From: Candidatus Aminicenantota bacterium | Lineage (GTDB): Bacteria > Acidobacteriota > UBA4820 > DSQY01 | DNA: 9,359 bases | Reading direction: 5' to 3' | Assembly: GCA_027365515.1 (NCBI GenBank) | Contig: DAHXMK010000120.1 | Coordinates: forward strand, 1-9,359 | Shown: piece after piece, positions 1 through 6,697 of the stretch | How positions within the stretch are numbered: position 1 is the stretch's first letter | How the letters are laid out: each line of letters opens with the position of its first letter | Translations under genes and position numbers: made by a program | Notes under the pieces: generated by a model | The model's database searches: none | The model's input: only the letters and a program-made list of their open reading frames with translations | What the model was told of the DNA's origin: nothing

Positions 1-3
1 CCT

Positions 4-2820
4 CTATCTGCGCGGCCTGCTGTTCGGCGCGGGCGCCTTCTTGGCGAAGTACTTGCTGAGGCCTAGCGAGTTCCACCAGAGGACGTAGGGGCTCGCGATG
101 AAGATCGAGGAGTAGGTCCCGACCACGATGCCGACGGTCATGACGAAGGCAAAGGAATAGATCGCCTCGCCTCCCCACAAGAGCATCGCCAGCACGACGA
201 AGAATGTGAGCATCGAAGTGATAAGCGTTCTTGAAAGCGTCTCGTTGATCGCCTTGTCGAAGAGGATGTCGTCCTCCTGCTTGCGCGTCGCCCTCATGTG
301 CTCGCGAATCCTGTCGAAGACGACGACGGTGTCGGCAATCGAGTAGCCCAGGAGCGTCAACAGGGCGGCGACGGTCGGCAGGTTTACCTCGACGTTGAAG
401 ATTGAGACGAAGCCTATCGCTATGAGCGCGTCGTGGACAAGCGAGAGGATGGCTCCGACGCTGAAGCGGAACTGGAAGCGGAACCAGGCGTAAAGGAGGA
501 TGCCTACGAGCGAGGCGAGCACCGCGTAAATGGCCTTCGTCCTCAGCTCCTTGCCTACCGTCGGCCCCACCGTGTCGGTCCTCAGGATCGAGAAGTTGCC
601 GGCGAAAGCCTTGTTCTTGAGATAGGCGAGCATGTTGTCGCTAACGCCCTTGAGCGTCTTGAGCGAATCCATAGAGGGAATGATGCCGCCGCTCTCCTTC
701 TTCAGCTCCATGACCGACTTGGCGGCTGTTTGCGCCCCTTCGGCCGAGCCCGCGAGTGTTCCCGAATTGATGCCGGAAAGTATCAGGTCCTCAAGATCTT
801 TCGCGGTGCTCTGGTTGAGATCCATCTTGCCCGAGGCGAGGGTGGCGGCCGTCTCTTTGTCGCCAAGCGCCGCGCGGATCGTCTTGATCGTGTTTGCAAG
901 GTCGGTTTCGTTCAGCAGCTTGCCCGACTTGTCCTTGGCTTCGAGCCTGACAAGGATTTCGTTGTCCTGCGGCTGTCCGTAGCGGACGACCGTCAGCGAG
1001 GCGGGGACGGCTTTCCTCAGCCGCTCCTCGATTTTGCGAGCGTCCTCCTGCTGGTTGAACCTTACCTGGACCTCCTGGCCGCCCCTGAAGTCAATGCCCC
1101 AGTTGAGCCCCTTGGTGAAGAGGCTCCACAGGCCGGCAGCTATCAATACGAGCGAGCCGATGACAAAGGCCAGCTTGTACTTCATGAAGGGGATGTTGGT
1201 GCCGCGGAAGGAGTGGATGGGGCCGATCGAAAGCGTGGTGACCGGCGTCTTTGCGTGCCTGTTTCTGATCTCCAGGACTATTTCGTAAATCAAGCGCGAC
1301 ACATACCAGGAGGTGAAGAGGGAGGCGGCGAGGCCGACGCCCAGCGTTACGGCGAAGCCCTTAACCGGCCCCGAGCCGAACTGGAAGAGGATCAAGGCCG
1401 AGATGAACTGCGTCATGTGGGTGTCAATGATCGTCAGGAAAGCCTTGGCGAAGCCGTTGGCGATAGCCGTGGCGACCGGCTTCTTGTCAATCAGCTCGTC
1501 CTTTATGCGCTCGAAGAATAGGACGTTCGAATCAACCGCCATGCCTATCGTCAGGATTATGCCGGCGATGCCCGGGACGGTAAGCGTCATGCCGAATGTG
1601 GACATCACCCCCATCAGTATGACGAAGTTGAGGATCAGGGTCACGACAGCGTTCATGCCCGATAGGCGGTAGTAGGCGAGCATGAAGATGAAGATCGCCG
1701 CGATGCCGATGAATCCGGAGTAGGCGCCCTTCCTGATGCTGTCGAGGCCGAGGCTTGGGCCGATCTGGCGCTCCTCGGCGAATTCGGGAATGGCGGGAAG
1801 CGCGCCGGACTTTAGCTGGAGAACAAGCTCCTTCGCCTCCTGCGGCGTGAAGTTGCCCTCGATCATCCCCCGGTCGCCTATTTCGCTGTTGATGGTCGGA
1901 TTCGAAATTACCATGTCGTCAAGGACGATGGCGGCGTTGTCGCCGATGTGGTTTCTTGTGAACTCCCTGAACTTCTGGCCCGCTACGGCCGAAAGCTGGA
2001 AGTCAACGACCGGCTGGCCGAATTGGTTTCCGCCCACCTGCACGTTCGTAAGGTCGGCGCCCGAAACGACTGGAACCTTCTTGAGGGCGAACCAGGTTTC
2101 GGACGGGAATTTGTCCGGCGAACCCTGGAAGATGCCGATGTCCGGAGGCAGAGAGCCGCCATACTGCTTGAGAATGGCGTCGCGCGTGGGTGCCCCATGA
2201 ACCGGCTCGACCGTCTGGTGCCAGCCGAGCTGGGCCGCCTTGCCGATGAGGATCTTCACTTCGGTGGAATCCTCGACGCCTGGAAGCTCTACGACGATCT
2301 TGTTTGAGCGCATCCCCTCGCGGTGAATAGCCGTTTCGGAGACGCCGTATTTGTCAATGCGGTTCCTGATGGTTTCCAGCGACTGGGAGATCGCGTTCTG
2401 CCTCAGGTCGTCCTCGTAGCTTCCCTTCATATCGAGGGAGAACTTGCCGGAGCCCATGGCGTCGAAGCTGTAGTAGGAGAGGTCCTTGTCCACCATCTGG
2501 CGCAGCTTCACGCCGAGGTTGGGATCGTTCCCCTCGACGACGATCGAGGAGCCCTTCTCGCCTGGATAGACGTTCTGGACGGGGACGTTCTGCTTCTGCA
2601 TCTCGTCCCTGATGGCCGAGATGTCGTTGTTGATCTTATTGCGGACGGTGACGTCCGTGTTCATCAGAAGGACCAAATGGACGCCGCCCTTCAGGTCAAG
2701 GCCCAGCTTTAGGTTGCCCTTCGGGTTGAACCCCTTCTTCGGCTCGAAGTAGAAGAAGAAGACGCAAAGGACCGTTACCAGAAGAACGAGAGCGGTTTTC
2801 CAAGTTAGGTTGGAGCGCAT
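4..2820 (-). CDS. secDF: SecD-SecF fusion, protein translocase subunit SecDF
   Basis: Complete 938-residue fusion of SecD and SecF, the Sec translocon accessory subunit that uses the proton gradient to pull preproteins out on the periplasmic side. SecD part: N-terminal membrane segment (about 8-25), GLDLKGG motif (40-46), periplasmic domain with IRNRIDKYGVSE (151-162), and a membrane block (about 365-515) containing MAVDSNVLFFERI with Asp430. SecF part: membrane segment about 547-568, GIDFRGG (575-581), DTVGPTVGKEL (749-759), and a membrane block with GYSIADTVVVFDRIRE containing Asp830. Asp430 and Asp830 fall in the positions of the conserved proton-pathway aspartates of SecDF. The hydrophilic stretch between about 629 and 745 is far longer than normal SecF and carries an extra segment (see findings). 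It starts 9 bp after yajC and is presumably co-transcribed with it. Identity is certain; the role of the insertion is unknown. Confidence 0.97.
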   Translation of the reverse strand: MRSNLTWKTALVLLVTVLCVFFFYFEPKKGFNPKGNLKLGLDLKGGVHLVLLMNTDVTVRNKINNDISAIRDEMQKQNVPVQNVYPGEKGSSIVVEGNDPNLGVKLRQMVDKDLSYYSFDAMGSGKFSLDMKGSYEDDLRQNAISQSLETIRNRIDKYGVSETAIHREGMRSNKIVVELPGVEDSTEVKILIGKAAQLGWHQTVEPVHGAPTRDAILKQYGGSLPPDIGIFQGSPDKFPSETWFALKKVPVVSGADLTNVQVGGNQFGQPVVDFQLSAVAGQKFREFTRNHIGDNAAIVLDDMVISNPTINSEIGDRGMIEGNFTPQEAKELVLQLKSGALPAIPEFAEERQIGPSLGLDSIRKGAYSGFIGIAAIFIFMLAYYRLSGMNAVVTLILNFVILMGVMSTFGMTLTVPGIAGIILTIGMAVDSNVLFFERIKDELIDKKPVATAIANGFAKAFLTIIDTHMTQFISALILFQFGSGPVKGFAVTLGVGLAASLFTSWYVSRLIYEIVLEIRNRHAKTPVTTLSIGPIHSFRGTNIPFMKYKLAFVIGSLVLIAAGLWSLFTKGLNWGIDFRGGQEVQVRFNQQEDARKIEERLRKAVPASLTVVRYGQPQDNEILVRLEAKDKSGKLLNETDLANTIKTIRAALGDKETAATLASGKMDLNQSTAKDLEDLILSGINSGTLAGSAEGAQTAAKSVMELKKESGGIIPSMDSLKTLKGVSDNMLAYLKNKAFAGNFSILRTDTVGPTVGKELRTKAIYAVLASLVGILLYAWFRFQFRFSVGAILSLVHDALIAIGFVSIFNVEVNLPTVAALLTLLGYSIADTVVVFDRIREHMRATRKQEDDILFDKAINETLSRTLITSMLTFFVVLAMLLWGGEAIYSFAFVMTVGIVVGTYSSIFIASPYVLWWNSLGLSKYFAKKAPAPNSRPRR

Positions 2821-2823
2821 GTG

Positions 2824-2831
2824 CCCCCCTT
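2824..2831 (-). promoter_or_regulatory. Ribosome binding site of secDF, overlapping the yajC stop
   Basis: On the minus strand AAGGGGGG lies 3 bases before the secDF ATG and overlaps the TAA stop of yajC. This G-rich Shine-Dalgarno supports the ATG at 2820 as the start. The placement suggests that ribosomes finishing yajC can restart on secDF. Confidence 0.6.
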
Positions 2832-3147
2832 AAGGCTGGTTGGTGTCCTGAAAGACGCCAGCGATCGCGGATTTGTTGAAGGTAAGCTTGACGTTGTCGG
2901 CTACTTTGAGGATTACGGTGTCGCCATCAACCGCGGCCACCGTTCCCCTCATGCCGCCGGCAGTATAAACGCGGTCGCCGCTCTTCAAGCCGTCCATCAT
3001 CTGGCGGTGCTGCTTCGCGCGCTTCTGCTGGGGTCTGATCAGCATGAAATAAAAAACGACGACCAGCAGCAAGAGGGGAAGGAAAGCGGCGATCGGGTTG
3101 CTCTGCGCCCCGTTTTGCGGCTGGGCCATGAGAAGTGCAAACAACAT
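2830..3147 (-). CDS. yajC: YajC, Sec translocase accessory membrane protein
   Basis: Small single-pass membrane protein of 105 residues that associates with SecDF and the SecYEG translocon. It has a short N-terminal tail, one strongly hydrophobic segment (about 19-37), the family hallmark FMLIRPQQKR directly after it (34-43), then a small soluble domain with LKSGDRVYTAGGMRGTV (54-70) and an acidic tail. The length matches YajC (about 85-120 residues). I chose the ATG at 3147: an upstream in-frame TTG at 3165 would give a longer protein, but its codons 3-4 are themselves the GGAGGAGG Shine-Dalgarno placed 6 bases before this ATG. The gene has its own near-consensus promoter and is followed 9 bp later by secDF, the classic yajC-secD-secF order. 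Confidence 0.95.
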   Translation of the reverse strand: MLFALLMAQPQNGAQSNPIAAFLPLLLLVVVFYFMLIRPQQKRAKQHRQMMDGLKSGDRVYTAGGMRGTVAAVDGDTVILKVADNVKLTFNKSAIAGVFQDTNQP

Positions 3148-3153
3148 GAGGTA

Positions 3154-3161
3154 CCTCCTCC
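3154..3161 (-). promoter_or_regulatory. Strong Shine-Dalgarno that fixes the yajC start
   Basis: On the minus strand GGAGGAGG ends 6 bases before the ATG at 3147. It lies inside the longer reading frame beginning at the TTG at 3165, which makes that upstream start unlikely. Confidence 0.8.
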
Positions 3162-3174
3162 ACAAGAAATTGCG

Positions 3175-3203
3175 ATTATGCCCGAAAAGGGCTTATTTGT
3201 CAA
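3175..3203 (-). promoter_or_regulatory. Sigma-70 promoter of yajC-secDF
   Basis: Reading the minus strand, TTGACA (3198-3203, perfect -35) is followed after exactly 17 bases by CATAAT (3175-3180, 5 of 6 matches to TATAAT). The predicted transcript start near 3168 leaves a leader of only about 20 bases, nearly all ribosome binding site. The spacer holds a short inverted repeat (GCCC, 5-base loop, GGGC at 3180-3192) whose last base overlaps the -10 box. It lies just after the aldolase stop, so the export genes can be transcribed independently of the aldolase gene. Confidence 0.8.
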
Positions 3204-3227
3204 CGGGCTAGCAGGCAGTCTAGTCTC

Positions 3228-4616
3228 TTATAGCGCCGAAAGTTCGGCCCTCATGCTTGCCTTCGGGCGGCCGGGCTTCACGTAGCGCGCCACGGTAGCG
3301 CGGCTCTTCTTGACCTTCAACTGTTCGATGAGAAATGAAAACTTCTTTTCCAGGTCGGAGCCGATGGCTTCGCGAATCTCCCTGGAAAGCCCCCACCATT
3401 CCCGCTTCAGGTCGCCGCCGAAGCCCTTCTTCCGCGTCTTGTAATAGAACTGCTCGGCGGTCTCGCCATCCTTGCGCTCCCCGGCGCAGCTCTGGGCAAG
3501 ATGGGCGTAGACGTGCTCCTTGAAATCCTTGGGCAGCATCGCGTGGTCGTAAACGAGGTTTTGGAAGCCGGTCGCCAGGTGCACCTCGCAAGCGCCGTGG
3601 GCGGGGAACTGGTGGAAGGCCTCGTCCGGGAGGGTGGAAGCCCCGTGCTGGACGGTCCCGCCGAGACCGTATTCCTTGCGGGCCACGGCCGATATCGAGG
3701 AGAGGACGTTGAAGTCGAGCTTCACCTTGGCCACCGAGCCGTCTGGAAGGACGACGCCGCCGTGGCTCGTTCCCGTCTGAACCGAGATTTTCCCTATCCC
3801 GTCGTCCTGGCCGTAGAGGGTCGTGAACTGGGCCATGAAGGCGCGGAATTCCTCGACGGTGGAGTTGTGGGCGCCCACTTCGCCGATCTCGCCGCCAATG
3901 CTAATGGTCTCGTCCGCGGGCTCGGCCTGCCTAATGTATTTTGCAAGGATGGCGCAAACCTCGGCGTTGTCGCGCTGCTGCGCCTTGATGTCGGGCCTTT
4001 CAAGGTTTACGAGCGTCGAGGAGTCAATGTCAATGTTGTAGAATCCCGCCGCCACCGCCTCGTCTATTGCGGCTTTCAGGCCGTCAATCTCCTTAGCGGG
4101 ATCGGCTGAGTAACCCTTCGCGGAAGCCTGGAAATGGTCTCCCTGGACAAAGACCGGCCCCGAAAAACCCTCGCGCAGCGCCGCCGCCAGCATGACGGCG
4201 ACGTACTCGGACGGCCTCTGGCTGGTATAGTTCATCTCCGTCCTTGCAATTTCGAAGATGAAGGCGCCGCAGTCCAGCTTGTTCGCGGCCCGGTAGAATG
4301 CCCGCGCCGTGTCGTACGAAAGCCCGCGGATGTTCATCGCCGGGACGGTCAACCCCGAGAGTTCCTGGCGGCCCATCGCCGAGTAGAGGTCATGGATGGA
4401 AGCCGGCTGAATGCCCTGCGCGCCGGCCGCCGCCCGTATCGCGAACCGGGCGCCGGCCTTCGCCGCCTTGTCTTTCGCGAAGACGGCCGTCTCAACGAGG
4501 TCGTCGGTGATCTCGCCGTGGAATGCGGCGGGAGCCGTGACCTGGAACGAATCGTTTTCAAGCTTCGCCGCGCCCTCAAGGCGCTTCTTCAGCGCTTCAG
4601 TGCTCTCAAGAATCAT
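3228..4616 (-). CDS. Class II (metal-dependent) aldolase-family protein, atypical long form
   Basis: 462-residue protein related to class II fructose-1,6-/tagatose-bisphosphate aldolases, which cleave ketose bisphosphates with a zinc ion. Aligned by eye, the family motifs appear in order: QGDHFQ (158-163; catalytic Asp160, ligand His161), NIDIDSS (194-200, like the MIDGS motif), GGEIGEVG (241-248), GTSHGG (282-287; ligand His285), and QHGASTLPDEAF (323-334; ligand His324). The usual N-x-x-T of the substrate pocket reads HLAT (346-349), so the conserved Asn is His. Ordinary members have about 280-360 residues; here about 85 residues precede the barrel motifs and about 110 follow. ATG at 4616 is preceded by AGGAG and AAGGA. 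It is divergent from trpS and 80 bp upstream of yajC. The fold assignment is good, but the substrate is uncertain; a sugar-phosphate aldolase other than FBA, or a relative of the GatZ/KbaZ subunits, is possible. Confidence 0.82.
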   Translation of the reverse strand: MILESTEALKKRLEGAAKLENDSFQVTAPAAFHGEITDDLVETAVFAKDKAAKAGARFAIRAAAGAQGIQPASIHDLYSAMGRQELSGLTVPAMNIRGLSYDTARAFYRAANKLDCGAFIFEIARTEMNYTSQRPSEYVAVMLAAALREGFSGPVFVQGDHFQASAKGYSADPAKEIDGLKAAIDEAVAAGFYNIDIDSSTLVNLERPDIKAQQRDNAEVCAILAKYIRQAEPADETISIGGEIGEVGAHNSTVEEFRAFMAQFTTLYGQDDGIGKISVQTGTSHGGVVLPDGSVAKVKLDFNVLSSISAVARKEYGLGGTVQHGASTLPDEAFHQFPAHGACEVHLATGFQNLVYDHAMLPKDFKEHVYAHLAQSCAGERKDGETAEQFYYKTRKKGFGGDLKREWWGLSREIREAIGSDLEKKFSFLIEQLKVKKSRATVARYVKPGRPKASMRAELSAL

Positions 4617-4640
4617 TCCTTATTCTCCTGTCATATCGCG

Positions 4641-4661
4641 ACCGGGGAGCGATCCCCCGAT
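4641..4661 (-). other. GC-rich hairpin in the aldolase leader
   Basis: On the minus strand ATCGGGG and CCCCGGT can pair (7 bp including one T-G wobble) around a 7-base loop. It lies 24 bases before the aldolase ATG, between a weak promoter-like site and the Shine-Dalgarno, so it would be in the leader RNA or could be a protein-binding dyad. There is no T-run after it, so it is not a terminator. Confidence 0.3.
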
Positions 4662-4664
4662 GCT

Positions 4665-4693
4665 ACCTTATCAGAACGAAGCGGCTCTTTCAA
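4665..4693 (-). promoter_or_regulatory. Possible promoter of the aldolase gene
   Basis: Minus strand TTGAAA (4688-4693, 5 of 6 matches to the -35 consensus) lies 17 bases before TAAGGT (4665-4670, 3 of 6 matches to -10); GATAAG overlaps it at 15-base spacing. This is the best site in the short divergent region but clearly weaker than the other promoters in the window. Confidence 0.35.
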
Positions 4694-4705
4694 GCAGCGG
4701 CGGGG

Positions 4706-4734
4706 TTGCGCGCGCGGCCCTTTGCTGTTACGCT
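4706..4734 (+). promoter_or_regulatory. Possible weak promoter of trpS
   Basis: TTGCGC (4706-4711) and TACGCT (4729-4734), separated by 17 bases, match each consensus box at only three positions; a TG one base before the -10 would make it an extended -10 type. It is 22 bases before the trpS start. Suggested mainly by position. Confidence 0.3.
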
Positions 4735-4756
4735 CTCATACTCGCGGGGAGAGGCC

Positions 4757-5719
4757 ATGAGAATACTGTCCGGCATTCAGCCCTCTGGCAAGCTGCACCT
4801 GGGCAACTACATGGGGGCCATCAAGCAGCACATTGATCTCCAAAACAAGGGGGAGGCGTTCTACTTCATCGCCGACTTCCACGCCCTGACCACCGTTAAG
4901 GAGCCCGCCCTTCTAAGAGAGCACGTCCGGGACGTGGCGCTCGACTACCTTGCGCTCGGACTCGATCCATCCAAGGCGACATTCTACCGCCAGTCCGACG
5001 TTCCCGAGGTGACGGAGCTTGCCTGGCTCTTGACGACCGTGACGCCGATGGGCCTTTTGGAGCGCTGCCACTCCTACAAGGACAAGCTGGCGAAAGGAAT
5101 ACCTCCCGACCACGGGCTCTTCGCCTACCCGGTGCTCATGGCGGCCGATATCTTGATCGTTGACGCGAACATCGTCCCGGTGGGCAAGGACCAGAAGCAG
5201 CACGTGGAGGTGACGAGGGACATCGCCGTGAAGTTCAATAACCTTTACGGCGAGACCTTCGTCATTCCCGAGGAGAGGATACTTCCAGAAGCTGGAGTGG
5301 TCCCGGGGCTCGACGGGCAGAAGATGAGCAAGTCCTACGGCAACGACATCGGGATATTCCTCGAAGGCAAGGCGCTCAAGGAGCGCGTCATGGCGATAGT
5401 CACCGACTCGGCTCCGGTCGAGGCGCCGAAGGACCCCGACGCCAACAACGTCTTCAACATCCTGAGGCTCTTTGCGACGCCGGAGGAGACGGCCGAGTGG
5501 CGTGAACGCTTCTTGAAGGGCGGGGTCAAATATTCGGAGGCGAAGAAGCGGCTGATAACGCTCTTGGACGAGACCTTCGGAGCGGCGCGCGAGCGCCGGC
5601 GGCAGTTGGCGGAAAAGCCTGGCGATGTGGAGGAGATTTTGAGAGCCGGCTCCGCGCGGGCGAGAGGCGTCGCGGCGAAGACGCTGGCCAAGGCCCGCAG
5701 GGCGTGCGGCATTGAGTAG
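4757..5719 (+). CDS. trpS: Tryptophanyl-tRNA synthetase
   Basis: Complete 320-residue class I aminoacyl-tRNA synthetase that charges tRNA-Trp with tryptophan using ATP in the cytoplasm; length is typical. Diagnostic sequence: LSGIQPSGKLHLGNYMGA (4-21), where HLGN (14-17) is the HIGH-type ATP motif; MAADILIVDANIVPVGKDQKQHVEVTRDIA (128-157) with Asp131 at the position of the Asp that contacts the indole nitrogen; and GQKMSKSYGN (187-196), the KMSKS loop. The ATG at 4757 is preceded by GGGGAGAGG and starts the conserved N-terminus directly; an in-frame TTG at 4706 would only add 17 unconserved residues. It is followed at once by a strong intrinsic terminator, so it appears monocistronic. No leader peptide or T-box structure is visible in the 140-bp upstream gap. 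Confidence 0.97.
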   Translation: MRILSGIQPSGKLHLGNYMGAIKQHIDLQNKGEAFYFIADFHALTTVKEPALLREHVRDVALDYLALGLDPSKATFYRQSDVPEVTELAWLLTTVTPMGLLERCHSYKDKLAKGIPPDHGLFAYPVLMAADILIVDANIVPVGKDQKQHVEVTRDIAVKFNNLYGETFVIPEERILPEAGVVPGLDGQKMSKSYGNDIGIFLEGKALKERVMAIVTDSAPVEAPKDPDANNVFNILRLFATPEETAEWRERFLKGGVKYSEAKKRLITLLDETFGAARERRRQLAEKPGDVEEILRAGSARARGVAAKTLAKARRACGIE

Positions 5720-5723
5720 AACC

Positions 5724-5751
5724 AAAGCGGCTGTTGACAACGGCCGCTTTT
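5724..5751 (+). terminator. Intrinsic terminator of trpS
   Basis: Near-perfect dyad centred on base 5737: AAAGCGGC (5724-5731) pairs with GCCGCTTT (5743-5750), with an inner GTTG/CAAC and a T-G wobble between them, followed by the end of a TTTT run. It begins 4 bases after the trpS stop. The pilZ -35 box TTGACA (5734-5739) lies in the hairpin apex. Confidence 0.75.
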
Positions 5752-5762
5752 GAAACCATATT
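5734..5762 (+). promoter_or_regulatory. Sigma-70 promoter of the pilZ-ubiX-ubiA operon
   Basis: TTGACA (5734-5739, perfect -35), 17 bases, then CATATT (5757-5762, 4 of 6 matches to TATAAT). The predicted start near 5769 gives a leader of about 20 bases containing only GGAAGGAG. The -35 and most of the spacer lie inside the trpS terminator dyad. Confidence 0.7.
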
Positions 5763-5787
5763 TTGTACGAGGAAGGAGCCACGGCAG

Positions 5788-6114
5788 ATGGAAGAGCGCC
5801 GCATATCATACCGCTACAACGTAGCGCTGCAAGGCTCTTTCACCGTTACGGGCATTGACCAGCAGCCGATAATAGTGAAAAACATCAGCGCGGGCGGGCT
5901 TCTTGGCCAGTTGAGCGCGCCACTGCCGACTCCGAAGCGGGTGGTGATACGCCTCAACCTGCCGGATGGAGAGTTCTCCGCGGAGGCCATCTGCCTGCGC
6001 TCATCGTACGACCCGCCCTATGAAGCCGCTTTCATTTTTATCGGGGCGCCCTTCGACGCCGTGGATATCTTGAGGAGCTACCTCATCCAGCAGGCCAAGA
6101 GAGATGTCAATTAG
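5788..6114 (+). CDS. Small PilZ-domain protein (c-di-GMP receptor)
   Basis: 108-residue protein consisting of a single PilZ domain. PilZ domains bind cyclic-di-GMP through an RxxxR motif and a following (D/N)xSxxG motif; here these are RISYR (Arg5-Arg9, preceded by Arg4) and NISAGG (Asn32-Gly37), both intact and normally spaced, so nucleotide binding is likely. No membrane segment or attached output domain is visible, so it probably acts by contacting a partner protein. The start is the ATG at 5788, 9 bases after GGAAGGAG; the in-frame ATG at 5734 lies inside the terminator/promoter dyad upstream of the predicted transcript start. It is the first gene of an operon and its last 11 bases overlap ubiX. 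What it regulates is unknown; the operon suggests a link to the membrane or quinone synthesis, but this may be coincidental. Confidence 0.9.
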   Translation: MEERRISYRYNVALQGSFTVTGIDQQPIIVKNISAGGLLGQLSAPLPTPKRVVIRLNLPDGEFSAEAICLRSSYDPPYEAAFIFIGAPFDAVDILRSYLIQQAKRDVN

Positions 6115-6697
6115 GAACGGCGGGAAAGAGGTCGTGGTCTTTTCCTCCGGCGCCTCCTGCGCAAGGCTGGCGGGCCGCTTCATGGCCCGCCTTCTTGCGA
6201 GCGATGAAACGGGGAGGGTTCACTTCACCGCCTCGGAATCGTTTCGGCTCGTCCTGGAAAAAGAGGAGCACGTCGGCCTTGAAGGCTTTCTGAAGAAGCT
6301 TCCCAACCGCTCCAAGCTGGCCGTTTACGGGGAGAAGGAGATGGACGCCCCCGTCGCCTCGGGCTCCTATCCCATCGCCGGGACGGTCGTGATCCCGGCC
6401 AGCGCGACCACCGTCGGCGCCATGGCATCCGGCGCCGGCCAGAAGCTGGGCCACCGTTGCGCCGAGGTCGCGCTCAAGGAGGGAAGGCCTCTCCTGGTCG
6501 CCGTTCGCGAGACTCCGATGTCGCTCGTGCTCCTTCGCAACCTGGTCACGCTCAAAGAGGCGGGGGCGATAATCATCCCGTTCATTCCCTCTTACTACCA
6601 CCTTCCAAAGACGCTTGGCGATGCCGAAGATCACTTCGTTATGCGCCTCTTCGACCACCTCGGCTTGAAGAGCGGCATAGGCCGACGCTGGAAATGA
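6104..6697 (+). CDS. ubiX: UbiX-family flavin prenyltransferase
   Basis: 197-residue protein of the UbiX/Pad1 family, which joins dimethylallyl phosphate to FMN to make prenylated FMN, the cofactor of UbiD-type decarboxylases. Family signatures: SSGAS (14-18) in the N-terminal flavin loop, GTVVIPASATTVGAMASG (93-110), RPLLVAVRETP (128-138) with the Arg135-Glu136 pair, the LRNLVTLKEAGAIIIPFIPSYYHLP stretch (144-168) with the catalytic-type Tyr165, and a C-terminal RRW. Length is standard. The N-terminal loop is divergent: the common GASGAxYG reads GASCARLAG. The ATG at 6104 lies inside the end of pilZ (11-bp overlap) after a weak AAGAGAG, suggesting translational coupling. Its stop overlaps the ubiA start (ATGA). 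A UbiD partner is not present in the window. Confidence 0.93.
   Translation: MSIRNGGKEVVVFSSGASCARLAGRFMARLLASDETGRVHFTASESFRLVLEKEEHVGLEGFLKKLPNRSKLAVYGEKEMDAPVASGSYPIAGTVVIPASATTVGAMASGAGQKLGHRCAEVALKEGRPLLVAVRETPMSLVLLRNLVTLKEAGAIIIPFIPSYYHLPKTLGDAEDHFVMRLFDHLGLKSGIGRRWK

Noticed and set aside
433..1521. Long plus-strand open frame of 362 codons opposite secDF
   Set aside because: It lies wholly antisense to unambiguous SecDF coding sequence, has a composition typical of mirrored GC-rich codons (rich in R, E, D, G, V, L), and shows no family motif.
3148..3165. Upstream TTG start for yajC
   Set aside because: The added codons include the GGAGGAGG Shine-Dalgarno for the ATG at 3147, so they are leader, not coding sequence.
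3180..3192. Intrinsic terminator after the aldolase gene
   Set aside because: The stem is only 4 bp with no T-run on the minus strand, and it falls within the yajC promoter; treated as a spacer repeat instead.
3501..4109. Plus-strand open frame of 202 codons opposite the aldolase gene
   Set aside because: Antisense shadow of a conserved protein, with no motif and no convincing ribosome binding site.
4134..4760. Plus-strand open frame of 208 codons running from the aldolase antisense into the trpS start
   Set aside because: Mostly antisense to the aldolase, and its tail overlaps the trpS ribosome binding site and start; the Arg-rich composition is typical of shadow frames.
4913..5809. Minus-strand open frame of 298 codons opposite trpS
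   Set aside because: Antisense to the confidently identified trpS, crosses its terminator, and has no recognisable domain.
6107..6658. Minus-strand open frame of 183 codons opposite ubiX
   Set aside because: Antisense to ubiX, with no domain and low-complexity charged composition.
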